Source: Porphyromonas pogonae | GTDB lineage: Bacteria > Bacteroidota > Bacteroidia > Bacteroidales > Porphyromonadaceae | Length of the DNA stretch: 64,000 nt | Assembly: GCF_036320655.1 (NCBI RefSeq) | Contig: NZ_CP143258.1 | Span: forward strand, 1,426,001-1,490,000 | Direction of reading: 5' to 3' | Shown: positions 44,915-54,912 of the stretch, piece after piece | How the letters are laid out: each line of letters opens with the position of its first letter | How positions within the stretch are numbered: position 1 is the stretch's first letter | The notes under the pieces: generated by a model | The model's database searches: none | What the model saw: the letters and a program-made list of their open reading frames with translations, nothing else | What the model was told of the DNA's origin: nothing | Translations under genes and position numbers: made by a program

Positions 44915-47900
44915 ATGTCAAAAATAAAGTTGTTTAGTTTAGCAAAAGAATTGAATGTAGGAGTAGCATCACTTACGGAATCTTTGCAAAAAAAAGGATT
45001 CGAAGTTGAGACCGGAAATCCTAATGTTCGTATCGGCAGAAGTGAATTTGATCTGCTGCTTCAGGAGTTTGGAAAAAACTTATCAAAAACTGAAAAAGAG
45101 AGAATTTGCAAGAAGTTTTTGAGAGATGACAGCAGTGCTTCCCCTCATTCTACTGTGGATAATAATCAAAATAATACTCATTCTGTATCAAGTGATAAAA
45201 CTGGCAATACAGCCCCTGTTGGATCTAAAGTACAAGAAATTGCTACAGTGGTGCCTGAAGATCTAAAACCTAAAATTAATATCAAAGGTCATTTGAATGA
45301 TCAGAAGGATTTAAAGCAAAATGAGGCTGTAAAAACTGATAGTAATAAGCCTATTGTAGAGAAATCTGATGCTTTAGAAGCTAAACCTTTGCAAAAGCAG
45401 GCTGAAAAGGTTCAAGAGGTAAAACAAACCGGAGCTGATACATCCAAAAACATAGAGGCCTCACCCAAAGAACCTCTGAAGGAAGTTCAGAAAAAAGAGA
45501 CTGTCAAGGAAGAGAAGAAATCTTCTACTCCTATTCAAAATAAATCTGTTCACGCAGAATCTATCCCTAATAAAACGGTTCAAGAGCCGAAAAACAATTT
45601 GGAAAATAAAGATTTAAAATCTAAGAAATATTCAGATCAGAGTAAGCAGGGTCATATGAAAAACCATTCACATCAGGCCACTAATGAGAAGCCCGATAGT
45701 AAACCAACGAATCAAGAGAGGTCGGATAAACCCAAAGTAACAGTAAAGACTAGTCCATCTGACCAAGGAGGAGCGACAAAAGAGCCTGAGATTTTTCGCA
45801 TCAGTTCATCAAAACCGGAGCCATCTGTCAAAGTTGTAGGCAAGATTGACCTAAGTAGTATCAATGATTCTACACGTCCTAAGAAGAAGACTAAAGAAGA
45901 GAGGAATAAAGAGAAAAATGCAGAAGGCGAAGCTCGCAAGAAACGCAAACGCATCAATAAAAATGCAGTCGATATAAAATCGGAAGCAGCAAAAGCTGCT
46001 GAGAATAGTCGCAATGCACAGAAAAATAAGCCTCGTAACAACAACGCAGGTGGTAATGCGGGAGGAGCCAATAATAACTCGGGAGGTGGAGCTCAGCATC
46101 CTTCTCATACCAACCAGAATGCTGCTAATAAGAATCGCAGAAATAATAATAGACGCCCCGCCCCAAAGCCTGTTGTAACGGAAGAAGATGTACAAAAGCA
46201 GGTAAAAGAAACATTGGCAAGACTTACCAGTAAGAAAACAATGACCGGTAAGGGCGCCAAATACCGTAAGGACAAACGTGAAGCTGCTCGTTCTGCTGCT
46301 CAGGACGCCTTGGATCAGACAGCTATTGATAGCAAAACTATCAAGCTTACAGAATTTGTAACTGTGAGTGATTTGGCCAATCTTATGGATGTGCCGGTAA
46401 ATCAGGTTATCGCTACTTGTATGAATCTCGGTGTTATGGTTTCTATCAATATGAGACTTGATGCTGAAACGATCAATATTGTAGCGGATGAGTTTGGATA
46501 CAAGACCGAATTTGTAAGTGCTGATGTAGTAGAAAGTATCGGACAGGAAGATGAGATCGATACTGAAGAGGATTTGGTACCTCGTCCTCCTATCGTAACA
46601 GTCATGGGACACGTCGATCATGGTAAGACATCGTTGCTGGATAGAATTAGAAACACCAACGTTATTGCCGGTGAGGCAGGAGGTATCACCCAGCATATCG
46701 GAGCTTATAATCTTACTTTGACCAACGGAAAAAGAATTACCTTCCTTGATACTCCCGGTCACGAAGCATTTACAGCCATGCGTGCTCGCGGGGCTAAGGT
46801 TACAGATATTGCTATCATTATAGTTGCTGCCGATGATGATGTGATGCCTCAAACCAAAGAAGCTATCAATCATGCTGCAGCGGCAGGTGTTCCTATTGTC
46901 TTTGCTATTAATAAGATTGATAAACCCGGAGCCAATACCGACAAAATCAAAGAGCAACTTGCTAACATGAATTATCTTGTTGAAGATTGGGGCGGTAAGT
47001 ACCAGTGTCAAGAGATATCAGCCAAGCAGGGGCTTCACATTGAAGAGCTTCTGGAAAAAGTGTTATTGGAAGCAGAAATGCTGGATCTTAAGGCCAATCC
47101 TTCCAAGAAGGCTGTGGGTTCTGTGATAGAGTCTTCTCTTGACAAAGGGCGTGGATATACATCTACAGTTCTTGTCCAGAATGGAACACTTCGTATGGGA
47201 GATATTGTTCTTGCTGGTACTCACCATGGTAAGATAAAGGCTATGTTTAATGAGAGAAACCAAAGAATCGATAGTGCCGGGCCAAGTGAGCCGGTTCTTA
47301 TCCTAGGCTTGGATGGTGCACCCACATCGGGAGATAACTTCAACGTTCTTGATTCTGAGCAAGAGGCTCGTAATATTGCCAATAAAAGAGAGCAACTCCA
47401 ACGTGAACAAGATAATAGAACCAAAAAAGGGCTTACTCTTGAGGAATTGGCTCGCCGTAGAGCACTTGGTAATTTCCAAGAACTTAATATTATTATCAAA
47501 GGTGACGTGGATGGTTCTGTAGAAGCCTTGTCTGACTCTTTGATCAGACTGTCTACCGAAGAGATTCAGGTCAATGTTATCCACAAGGGAGTAGGACAGA
47601 TATCAGAGTCTGATGTTGTTTTAGCAGCAGCTTCTTCTGCTATTATAGTTGGTTTCCAAGTAAGACCCAGCCAAGCTGCACGTCGCCAAGCTGAGCGTGA
47701 GGGAGTAGAGATCAGGACATACAGTATTATCTATGATACCATAGAAGATGTGAAATCAGCTATGGAAGGTATGCTTTCTCCTGAAATCAAAGAACAGGTT
47801 ACTGCAAATATTGAAGTACGACAAGTTTTCAAAGTATCCAAAGTCGGTACTATTGCAGGATGTATGGTTATTGAAGGTAAGGTCAAACGTACCAACAAGA

Positions 47901-48094
47901 TCCGTCTCATAAGGGATGGTATTGTGAAATATTCAGGAGAACTTGGTTCTCTCAAGAGATTTAAGGATGATGCTAAGGAAGTTCCTATGGGGCTTGAGTG
48001 TGGTCTGAATATCGAAGGTTATAACGATATTATGGAGGGGGATATCATCGAAGCATATGATGAAATCGAGGTTAAGAAAACTCTCAACGTGTAA
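44915..48094 (+). CDS. infB: Translation initiation factor IF-2
   Basis: A 1059-residue IF-2. The short N-terminal domain (IKLFSLAKELNVGVASLTESL) is followed by a very long low-complexity linker, roughly residues 70-440, rich in K, E, N, P and S. Then come the second IF2N motif (KLTEFVTVSDLANLMDVPVNQVIATCM) and the G domain starting with MGHVDHGKTSLLD near residue 565. Domains 2-4 are complete (EIRTYSIIYDTIEDVKSAMEGML, EVRQVFKVSKVGTIAGCMV). The linker accounts for the large size compared with about 890 residues in E. coli. Ends at a long hairpin just before cvpA. Confidence 0.97.
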   Translation: MSKIKLFSLAKELNVGVASLTESLQKKGFEVETGNPNVRIGRSEFDLLLQEFGKNLSKTEKERICKKFLRDDSSASPHSTVDNNQNNTHSVSSDKTGNTAPVGSKVQEIATVVPEDLKPKINIKGHLNDQKDLKQNEAVKTDSNKPIVEKSDALEAKPLQKQAEKVQEVKQTGADTSKNIEASPKEPLKEVQKKETVKEEKKSSTPIQNKSVHAESIPNKTVQEPKNNLENKDLKSKKYSDQSKQGHMKNHSHQATNEKPDSKPTNQERSDKPKVTVKTSPSDQGGATKEPEIFRISSSKPEPSVKVVGKIDLSSINDSTRPKKKTKEERNKEKNAEGEARKKRKRINKNAVDIKSEAAKAAENSRNAQKNKPRNNNAGGNAGGANNNSGGGAQHPSHTNQNAANKNRRNNNRRPAPKPVVTEEDVQKQVKETLARLTSKKTMTGKGAKYRKDKREAARSAAQDALDQTAIDSKTIKLTEFVTVSDLANLMDVPVNQVIATCMNLGVMVSINMRLDAETINIVADEFGYKTEFVSADVVESIGQEDEIDTEEDLVPRPPIVTVMGHVDHGKTSLLDRIRNTNVIAGEAGGITQHIGAYNLTLTNGKRITFLDTPGHEAFTAMRARGAKVTDIAIIIVAADDDVMPQTKEAINHAAAAGVPIVFAINKIDKPGANTDKIKEQLANMNYLVEDWGGKYQCQEISAKQGLHIEELLEKVLLEAEMLDLKANPSKKAVGSVIESSLDKGRGYTSTVLVQNGTLRMGDIVLAGTHHGKIKAMFNERNQRIDSAGPSEPVLILGLDGAPTSGDNFNVLDSEQEARNIANKREQLQREQDNRTKKGLTLEELARRRALGNFQELNIIIKGDVDGSVEALSDSLIRLSTEEIQVNVIHKGVGQISESDVVLAAASSAIIVGFQVRPSQAARRQAEREGVEIRTYSIIYDTIEDVKSAMEGMLSPEIKEQVTANIEVRQVFKVSKVGTIAGCMVIEGKVKRTNKIRLIRDGIVKYSGELGSLKRFKDDAKEVPMGLECGLNIEGYNDIMEGDIIEAYDEIEVKKTLNV

Positions 48095-48123
48095 AAACGT
48101 CATTATAATTTAGTTGCAAATTT

Positions 48124-48187
48124 GCGCTTAAGGTATGTTTCAATATCTTTTTATAAGATGAAATACATGCCTTAAGCGCTATTTTTA
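48124..48187 (+). terminator. Long hairpin with T-run between infB and cvpA
   Basis: GCGCTTAAGGTATGTTTCA (48124-48142) pairs with TGAAATACATGCCTTAAGCGC with slight bulging, and ATTTTTAT follows. It ends only a few bases before the cvpA ATG at 48192, so it works as the infB terminator and may also affect cvpA expression. Confidence 0.75.
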
Positions 48188-48191
48188 TATT

Positions 48192-48746
48192 ATGAATTGG
48201 TTAGATTTAGTACTTATCATTATTATAGGTTGGTTTACAGTCAAGGGTTTTCTCAAAGGTGCAGTCAAGCAAATACTGGGAATTGCTATTTTCATTATAG
48301 CCTTGCGTGAAAGTTGGAGGCTCCAGCCGTGGGTGGAAACAAATATATTACCTGTTTTTAATGTAACAGGTTCTATGGTCAAACCCTTTAGCATCCTTTT
48401 GTCCTTTGTCTTTTTTGTGATTATTGGGACAATTATAGGATACTTTCTTATCCAAATACCCAAATTAGGTTTTCTGGGTTTTATCAATCATTTAGTTGGT
48501 GGTCTATGCGGCTTTATTATTACTGTTTTGGTCATAGGCTATATCTCTTTGGGTTTTGATAAAATCGTGCCGGCAAGATCTTCTGCATATGATGCTCAGC
48601 CAGCCAAGACAGACTCTCGTGTAGAATCAAAATTCTACTATAAAATACAACACTTGGTCAAGGATATTGAACGTGTTGCAGGTAAAAAAGACCATCAAGA
48701 AAATGGAACAGGCGCTTTTGCTCCTAGTACAAGGGATGAATTATGA
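48192..48746 (+). CDS. cvpA: CvpA family membrane protein
   Basis: A 184-residue inner-membrane protein. The first 130 residues hold four membrane segments (LVLIIIIGWFTVKGFLKG, ILGIAIFIIAL, ILLSFVFFVIIGTIIGYF, HLVGGLCGFIITVLVIGYISL) with the CvpA pattern NWLDLVLIIIIGWFTVKGFLKGAV. A charged C-terminal cytoplasmic tail follows. The CvpA family is linked to envelope functions, colicin V export in E. coli among them; here the exact role is not known. Its ATG lies directly after a terminator-like hairpin and its stop within the next hairpin. Confidence 0.85.
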   Translation: MNWLDLVLIIIIGWFTVKGFLKGAVKQILGIAIFIIALRESWRLQPWVETNILPVFNVTGSMVKPFSILLSFVFFVIIGTIIGYFLIQIPKLGFLGFINHLVGGLCGFIITVLVIGYISLGFDKIVPARSSAYDAQPAKTDSRVESKFYYKIQHLVKDIERVAGKKDHQENGTGAFAPSTRDEL

Positions 48747-48766
48747 AGGTTGTATCAACCTTTTTT
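48746..48766 (+). terminator. Terminator of cvpA
   Basis: AAGGTTG (48746-48752), loop TAT, CAACCTT (48756-48762), then a T-run. It overlaps the cvpA stop. Confidence 0.7.
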
Positions 48767-48819
48767 AATAAATTTTGTTCACAAAGTATACTTATTTTTA
48801 AGATTTAGATTAGTTAATC

Positions 48820-50265
48820 ATGCAAGACAATGATAATATTATAGACGAAGTAACCCGAAGCGAATATAAATACGGCTTTACCACGGATGTAGAGACGGAA
48901 ACTATTGCCAAAGGATTATCAGAGGATATTGTTCGTCTCATTTCATCAAAGAAGCAAGAGCCCCAGTGGCTTTTGGATTTTAGATTAGAAGCCTATCGCC
49001 ACTGGCTTACATTGAAACAACCACAGTGGGCACAGCTCACTATCCCTGAGATTGATTATCAGGATATCATCTATTATGCAGCTCCCAAGAAAAAAGAAGG
49101 TCCTAAAAGTCTGGATGAAGTAGATCCGGAATTACTCAAGACTTTTGATAAATTGGGTATTCCTCTCGAAGAGCAGAAAATCTTAAGCGGTATGGCGGTA
49201 GATGCGGTTATGGATAGCGTATCCGTAAAAACTACTTTCAAAGAAAAACTTGCGGAAAAAGGAATTATTTTTTGCTCTTTCAGTGAGGCTGTAAAAGACT
49301 TTCCTGATCTTGTACGTAAATATATGGGTACTGTGGTACCATACAAAGATAATTTCTTTGCAGCCCTCAACTCAGCTGTTTTTAGTGACGGATCATTTGT
49401 ATACATTCCCAAGGGAGTACGTTGTCCCATGGAATTATCTACCTACTTTCGTATCAATGCTATGAATACAGGGCAGTTTGAACGCACCCTTATCGTAGCT
49501 GATGAAGACGCATATGTGAGTTATCTCGAAGGTTGTACTGCTCCTCAGCGTGACGAAAACCAGCTCCATGCTGCTATTGTAGAGATTATAGCCGAAACTA
49601 ATGCTGAAGTAAAATATTCTACTGTACAGAATTGGTATCCGGGAGACAAAAACGGTAAAGGAGGTATTTATAACTTTGTAACTAAGCGCGGTATTTGTAG
49701 AGGTGACAATTCTAAAATCTCTTGGACACAAGTTGAGACAGGATCTGCTATCACCTGGAAATATCCGAGTTGTATTCTCAGGGGGGATAATTCTGTAGCA
49801 GAATTTTATTCTGTAGCAGTAACAAATAATTATCAACAAGCAGATACAGGTACAAAGATGATCCATATAGGAAAGAATACCCGTAGCCGTATTGTATCCA
49901 AAGGGATATCGGCCGGTAAGAGTCAAAACAGCTATAGAGGATTGGTACAAATCGGCAAGAATGCTGAGAATGCTCGCAATCACTCGCAGTGCGATAGCCT
50001 TCTTATGGGTAGCCAGTGCGGAGCTCATACGTTTCCCTATGCACAAGTCGACAATGATACAGCCATTATAGAGCATGAGGCTACCACTTCAAAGATTAGT
50101 GAAGATCAGGTTTTTTATTGTAATCAGCGAGGTATCGGTACAGAGGAAGCTGTAGGTCTCATTGTAAACGGCTATGCCAAAGAGGTAATGAATAAGTTAC
50201 CTATGGAATTTGCCGTAGAAGCGCAGAAACTGCTGAGCATTTCTCTGGAGGGCTCTGTCGGCTAA
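48820..50265 (+). CDS. sufB: Fe-S cluster assembly protein SufB
   Basis: A 481-residue scaffold subunit of the SufBCD complex for iron-sulfur cluster assembly. Family stretches include [70 protein letters not shown], and [19 protein letters not shown] near the end. Length and the beta-helix core are complete. It begins a three-gene operon: sufC follows 39 bp later and sufD 3 bp after that. Confidence 0.96.
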   Translation: MQDNDNIIDEVTRSEYKYGFTTDVETETIAKGLSEDIVRLISSKKQEPQWLLDFRLEAYRHWLTLKQPQWAQLTIPEIDYQDIIYYAAPKKKEGPKSLDEVDPELLKTFDKLGIPLEEQKILSGMAVDAVMDSVSVKTTFKEKLAEKGIIFCSFSEAVKDFPDLVRKYMGTVVPYKDNFFAALNSAVFSDGSFVYIPKGVRCPMELSTYFRINAMNTGQFERTLIVADEDAYVSYLEGCTAPQRDENQLHAAIVEIIAETNAEVKYSTVQNWYPGDKNGKGGIYNFVTKRGICRGDNSKISWTQVETGSAITWKYPSCILRGDNSVAEFYSVAVTNNYQQADTGTKMIHIGKNTRSRIVSKGISAGKSQNSYRGLVQIGKNAENARNHSQCDSLLMGSQCGAHTFPYAQVDNDTAIIEHEATTSKISEDQVFYCNQRGIGTEEAVGLIVNGYAKEVMNKLPMEFAVEAQKLLSISLEGSVG

Positions 50266-50304
50266 AGTTTTGTATTGTAGTAAAAGATAAAGTCAATCAT
50301 AATT

Positions 50305-51057
50305 ATGTTAGAAATAAATAATCTCCATGCTTCGATAGGAGAAAAAGAAATATTAAGAGGGATCAATCTTTCGATTAAGCCGGGTGAAGTACATGCCATT
50401 ATGGGACCTAACGGTTCGGGCAAAAGTACTTTGTCTTCTGTTCTTGTAGGGCATCCTAATTTCACCGTTACCCAAGGCTCTGTTACCTTCTTAGGTAAAG
50501 ATTTATTGGAGTTGGCTCCTGAAGAGCGTGCGCATTTGGGTATCTTCCTTAGCTTTCAATATCCGGTGGAGATCCCCGGAGTGAGTATGGTTAATTTTAT
50601 GCGAGCAGCAGTCAATGAACATCGCAAAGCTACCGGGCAAGCACCTGTTTCGGCAAGTGACTTCCTTAAACTCATGAGAGACAAGCGCGCTATAGTGGAG
50701 CTTGACAACAAGCTTGCGAGTCGATCTGTTAACGAAGGCTTTTCGGGTGGAGAAAAGAAACGCAATGAGATATTCCAAATGGCAATGTTGGAGCCCAAGT
50801 TAGCTATCCTGGATGAAACGGATAGTGGTCTCGATATTGATGCATTGCGAGTTGTAGCCAAAGGTGTAAACGAACTTAGAAGCCCTGAAAACTCAGCCAT
50901 TGTTATCACCCATTACCAACGTCTGCTTGATTATATCAAACCTGATTATGTACATGTTTTGTACAAAGGACGTATTGTACGTAGTGGTGGCCCTGAACTT
51001 GCTCTTATCCTCGAAGAAAAAGGTTATGACTGGATCAAAGAAGAAGTGGGGGAGTAA
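50305..51057 (+). CDS. sufC: Fe-S cluster assembly ATPase SufC
   Basis: A 250-residue ABC-type ATPase of the SufBCD complex. Walker A is GPNGSGKST and the signature FSGGEKKRNEIFQMAML is the SufC form; Walker B is LAILDETDSGLD and the H-loop VITHYQR. It supplies ATP-driven conformational change for cluster assembly on SufB. It lies between sufB and sufD, in the usual order. Confidence 0.97.
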   Translation: MLEINNLHASIGEKEILRGINLSIKPGEVHAIMGPNGSGKSTLSSVLVGHPNFTVTQGSVTFLGKDLLELAPEERAHLGIFLSFQYPVEIPGVSMVNFMRAAVNEHRKATGQAPVSASDFLKLMRDKRAIVELDNKLASRSVNEGFSGGEKKRNEIFQMAMLEPKLAILDETDSGLDIDALRVVAKGVNELRSPENSAIVITHYQRLLDYIKPDYVHVLYKGRIVRSGGPELALILEEKGYDWIKEEVGE

Positions 51058-51060
51058 GCT

Positions 51061-52404
51061 ATGGCTAAAATGGAAGATCAATATATAGAGCTGTACAATA
51101 GCCAGAGAGACGTTCTATCCGATGCCCCCACATTACTCAATATTTATAGGGATAAGGCATTGGAATACCTTAAAGAATATGGATTACCTCGATATAAATC
51201 GGAAGATTATCAGCGTACTGATCTGGCTCAACTCTTTGAAAAAGACTGGGGGATCAATATCGGACGTCTTGCTTTTCCTGTAAAAAATATCAAAGGGTTC
51301 CAATGCAATCTACCCGGTTGTGAGCATTTCTTTTGTGTGGTCAATGATACTTATCAAGCAGAATTAAGCTCTCCGGGGCGTTTGCCGTTCGGCGTTTTTG
51401 TGGGAAGCCTCTACACCTTTGCGCAAGCTATGCCCGAAGTGGCTGAAAAGTACTATGCTCGTATAGCTAAGCCTGATCATGACGGCATAGTGGCGTTGAA
51501 TACGATGTTTGCCCAAGACGGCTTAGTAGTCTATGTGCCCAAAGATTGTACCATTGAGCATCCTATCCAGCTTGTTCAACTCCTTCGTTCCGATGTGGAG
51601 TTGTTGGCTGTGCGCCGTCTTCTCATCATTATGGAAGATAACTCATCTGCCAGTCTTTTGATATGCAATCATACTCTTGACTCAATACCTTTGGCTTCGG
51701 TGGAAGTCGTGGAGATATTTGCGGGTAAAGGCTGTCGGTTTGAGATGACAGACTTGGAGGAGAGCAGTGTGTCGTCTAAGCGAGTGACTTCAACGCACTT
51801 GTTACAGCAGGAGAAAAGTAATATTGTTATCAATGGTATGACTATGAATAATGGTTTTACACGAAATAACTACTACTGCAAATTGGAGGGCGAATATGCT
51901 GACCTTACTCTTGGAGGCATGGCCATAGGCACAGGCTCGCAGCATATCGACAATTATAGCCGTATAGAACATAATAAGCCCAATTGCCACACTAATGAGT
52001 TATTCAAATATGTGCTTTCTGATGACTCTTACGGTGTATTCTCGGGGCGCATATTAGTGGCTCAGGACGCTCAGAAAACCGAAGCATATCAGAATAATAG
52101 AAACTTGCTTTTGTCAGATAAAGCTAAAATGCAATCCAAGCCGCAATTAGAAATTTACGCCGATGATGTCAAGTGTTCGCATGGTATGACTACGGGGCAG
52201 TTGGATGAAGATGCCTTGTTTTATCTTCGTTCCAGAGGTATTCCTGCGGATGAAGCTAAGATGATGCTCAGCGTTGCTTTTATGGAAGATGTGGTGCAGT
52301 TGGTAGAGCCCGAAGTTTTGCAAGATAGACTTCGTGAGATTATAGACTCGCGTTTCAGGGGTGATCAGAGCAAGCATTGCAGCGATTGCGGCAGTTGCTC
52401 CTGA
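51061..52404 (+). CDS. sufD: Fe-S cluster assembly protein SufD
   Basis: A 447-residue SufD, partner of SufB in the SufBCD complex. Features are the N-terminal helical domain (SEDYQRTDLAQLFEKDWGINI), the right-handed beta-helix and the conserved end (KPQLEIYADDVKCSHGMTTGQLDEDALFYLRSRGI). The last residues (HCSDCGSCS) form an unusual cysteine-rich tail. It starts 3 bp after sufC. The cysteine desulfurase gene (sufS) that often follows in Bacteroidales is not here: a terminator and then a glycosidase gene come next. Confidence 0.95.
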   Translation: MAKMEDQYIELYNSQRDVLSDAPTLLNIYRDKALEYLKEYGLPRYKSEDYQRTDLAQLFEKDWGINIGRLAFPVKNIKGFQCNLPGCEHFFCVVNDTYQAELSSPGRLPFGVFVGSLYTFAQAMPEVAEKYYARIAKPDHDGIVALNTMFAQDGLVVYVPKDCTIEHPIQLVQLLRSDVELLAVRRLLIIMEDNSSASLLICNHTLDSIPLASVEVVEIFAGKGCRFEMTDLEESSVSSKRVTSTHLLQQEKSNIVINGMTMNNGFTRNNYYCKLEGEYADLTLGGMAIGTGSQHIDNYSRIEHNKPNCHTNELFKYVLSDDSYGVFSGRILVAQDAQKTEAYQNNRNLLLSDKAKMQSKPQLEIYADDVKCSHGMTTGQLDEDALFYLRSRGIPADEAKMMLSVAFMEDVVQLVEPEVLQDRLREIIDSRFRGDQSKHCSDCGSCS

Positions 52405-52447
52405 AAGATAGGTCAGAGTAGATTTATGATCTCTTTGATATGAGATA

Positions 52448-52483
52448 AAAGAGGTAAGTTCTGTAAAAAGAGCTTACCTCTTT
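52448..52483 (+). terminator. Terminator of sufBCD
   Basis: AAAGAGGTAAG (52448-52458) pairs with CTTACCTCTTT (52473-52483), 44 bp after the sufD stop. Confidence 0.75.
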
Positions 52484-52705
52484 CCTGTTGTATGCACATC
52501 ATTGGTTAGGGGCATACAGTATCATCAATTAGGGGACAATGCCTGCTGAAAGAGGTATAACTGTTGTTTGGTCCGACATTTTTATCGATCTTTAAGCCCG
52601 CTTATTCATGACAGAACTATTAGAAAATATATCAAGCTCATACTTAATGAGCTTACTATAAAAGAGTAAAATGTTTCCTTTGCTTATCATATAAAACAAT
52701 CGTCT

Positions 52706-54781
52706 ATGAGATCTAATATTTTTACACTTGCCTTTCTGTTGATTTCCTTCTGTGTTCAGAGCAGTATGTTTGCTCAGCTTGATAAATACGGATTTGAGAT
52801 ATTACCTCATCCTCAAAAGGTGGAATTGATGGGTCACGGTGGTATATATGTCCGACAGATCAAGGGTATTGATGATTCTGACATCGATTCTTTGCCTATA
52901 CTTTACGGAGATCTTCAGTCATTGTCATCCCGTAAATCACAGGAGAAAGGGCTTAAAGTAAAGCTCTCGATGAGTAATTCCTCTGAAATACCTTCGTCTC
53001 CTGAGAGCTATATCTTGAAAATCAAACCGCAAGGCATATTTATTGAGGCCAAAACGCCTGCCGGTCTTTTCTACGGATGCCTTACATTGAGTCAGCTCAT
53101 GCAGGATGCCAAGGATAAGAATCTGATGATTCCTTATGCAAATATCGTCGATTATCCCTCCATAGCCTATCGTGCCGTTCAGTTCGATGTGAAGCATCAT
53201 CTTTCTATGCCCGACTATTATTATAAGTGTATTGATCGTCTTGCTCAGTATAAGATCAATGCCATCATCTGGGAAGTGGAGGATAAGCTTGGCTTTCGCA
53301 GGCGCCCGGAGATAGCTGCGCCTAAAAATATCTCTATAGAAGAGATGAAAAGATTATGCAAATACGCCCATGACCGTCATGTCGAGATCACGCCTCTCAT
53401 ACAAGGTCTCGGGCATGCAGCGCATATACTGAAGCATCATCCTGAATTGCGTGAAGATCCAGAGAGTGACTTTGTCTTTTGTCCTGCCGAACCTAAGACT
53501 TATGAACTTCAGTTTGACCTGTACCGCGATGCCATAGATGCTTTTCCGTATACTCGATTTATCCATATCGGAGGTGATGAAGTGGGCGATGTGGGCAAGG
53601 ATTACCGTTGCAAACAGTTAGGATTATCTCCTTTTGAACTTCAGATGATGTGGTTTAATAAGGTATGTAACTTCGTTACTTCACAGGGTAAGGTGCCCAT
53701 CTTTTGGGATGATATGCCATGGAAACACATGGGGTTGGGAAGGCTTTTGGAAGATTCCAATACCCCGGATCAGGTTGATTCGTTGTGGCGAAGGGCTGAT
53801 TTGGATGCTTCTTTGAAGTTATTTCCCCGTGACGCTATTTATATGAGGTGGAGATATACTGATGCAGGTGATCCCGGAAATTGCAAAATCCTTGATTGGT
53901 ATGCCCACAATGGCTTGAGGGTGATGGGAGCTACGGCGGCTTCGGCGGGCGATTCGCCCTTTATGCCTCGTGACAATGGGCGCTTACCTGAAATAAAATC
54001 ATTCAGCCGGCTTATCTCCGACAACAAGCTTGAAGGTATCCTCGCTACGGCGTGGGACGATGGTTCGCCGCATTGGGAAACGGTGTGGCGCGGATGGATC
54101 GGACAGGCCGAGTACGGCTGGTCGGGTAAACGTTCGTTAGATGAATTTCAAAAAGCTTATGCTCAGCGTGAGTTTGGCCCCGGTACCTCGGCATCTGATT
54201 GGGAGATGATCCGATTGTTGGAGAAGTCTGCTGCGTTCTTCGATGGAGCATTGGTTAAAAATGGGCATAGGAATCCTGCTTGGGGAGTGGGTAAGTTCTC
54301 TTTGATCGATCTGCCCGATAGCATCCGCCCGGGGGTGTGGTCTCGTTCACATGACAGCCTGCTGACGGCTGCTCATGAGCAGCTCAAGCGCTGTGCACGG
54401 GTCAAGGAGCTGAGTGCGGGCTTGCGTCGTGATGCTCGTCGGGGGCAATACACCGTGAAAGTGCTGGAGGCTACGAATCGTCTTTTTGAGTACCCTGCAC
54501 TGCTTCTTGTGGCATTGGAGCGTTATGATGCGTCGCCTTCGTCTGCTGCGCGGGAGGAAGTGGAGCGGTTGGTACGGGTGCATTTTCCTGATATGAGACA
54601 ACATCTTGAGACTGTGTATGGGGAAACGAGATATATGTCCAACCCTCGCGAATATAAGTTGGACATGAATGAGAAAAAGCATTTGGCGGCATTGAGTAAT
54701 AATGATGATTGGCTGTTTCTGTACGAATTGGCAATGAATGTACGGCTGGCGCAGTACTTTGGCTCGGGTGGGGCATGGTGA
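52706..54781 (+). CDS. Secreted glycoside hydrolase family 20 beta-hexosaminidase-type enzyme
   Basis: A 691-residue secreted enzyme. A signal peptide (MRSNIFTLAFLLISFCVQSSMFAQ) and an N-terminal GH20b-like domain (FEILPHPQKVEL to AGLFYGCLTLSQL) lead into the GH20 TIM barrel (YRAVQFDVKHHLSMPDYYYKCIDRLAQYKINAIIWE). The catalytic pair is D291-E292 in HIGGDEVGD. It probably removes terminal beta-GlcNAc or GalNAc from glycans. The last 200 residues have a higher G+C and Arg content (CARVKELSAGLRRDARRGQ), which stands out from the neighbouring genes. Cell location is inferred as periplasmic or surface. Confidence 0.82.
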   Translation: MRSNIFTLAFLLISFCVQSSMFAQLDKYGFEILPHPQKVELMGHGGIYVRQIKGIDDSDIDSLPILYGDLQSLSSRKSQEKGLKVKLSMSNSSEIPSSPESYILKIKPQGIFIEAKTPAGLFYGCLTLSQLMQDAKDKNLMIPYANIVDYPSIAYRAVQFDVKHHLSMPDYYYKCIDRLAQYKINAIIWEVEDKLGFRRRPEIAAPKNISIEEMKRLCKYAHDRHVEITPLIQGLGHAAHILKHHPELREDPESDFVFCPAEPKTYELQFDLYRDAIDAFPYTRFIHIGGDEVGDVGKDYRCKQLGLSPFELQMMWFNKVCNFVTSQGKVPIFWDDMPWKHMGLGRLLEDSNTPDQVDSLWRRADLDASLKLFPRDAIYMRWRYTDAGDPGNCKILDWYAHNGLRVMGATAASAGDSPFMPRDNGRLPEIKSFSRLISDNKLEGILATAWDDGSPHWETVWRGWIGQAEYGWSGKRSLDEFQKAYAQREFGPGTSASDWEMIRLLEKSAAFFDGALVKNGHRNPAWGVGKFSLIDLPDSIRPGVWSRSHDSLLTAAHEQLKRCARVKELSAGLRRDARRGQYTVKVLEATNRLFEYPALLLVALERYDASPSSAAREEVERLVRVHFPDMRQHLETVYGETRYMSNPREYKLDMNEKKHLAALSNNDDWLFLYELAMNVRLAQYFGSGGAW

Positions 54782-54819
54782 TGAGCTCTGTGTATGCTTG
54801 TGGCGATGCTGATCGGATG

Positions 54820-54898
54820 GAGACGAAGTAGAGACATTTCTTGCTCCCGGAGCTTATATAGTGCTCCGGATGCAAGAGCCTGTTTTCTACTCCGTCTC
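54820..54898. terminator. Long two-part hairpin between convergent genes
   Basis: Outer arms GAGACGAAGTAGA (54820-54832) and TCTACTCCGTCTC (54886-54898), inner arms CTTGCTCCCGGAGC (54840-54853) and GCTCCGGATGCAAG (54863-54876), with one to two mismatches. It separates the ends of the GH20 gene and the HU-like gene. Confidence 0.65.
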
Positions 54899-54912
54899 TA
54901 TCATTTAGGCTC

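Noticed and set aside
45851-47011. Long minus-strand open frame (386 codons) opposite infB
   Set aside because: It lies wholly antisense to a certain gene, has no family features, and is explained by codon bias of infB.
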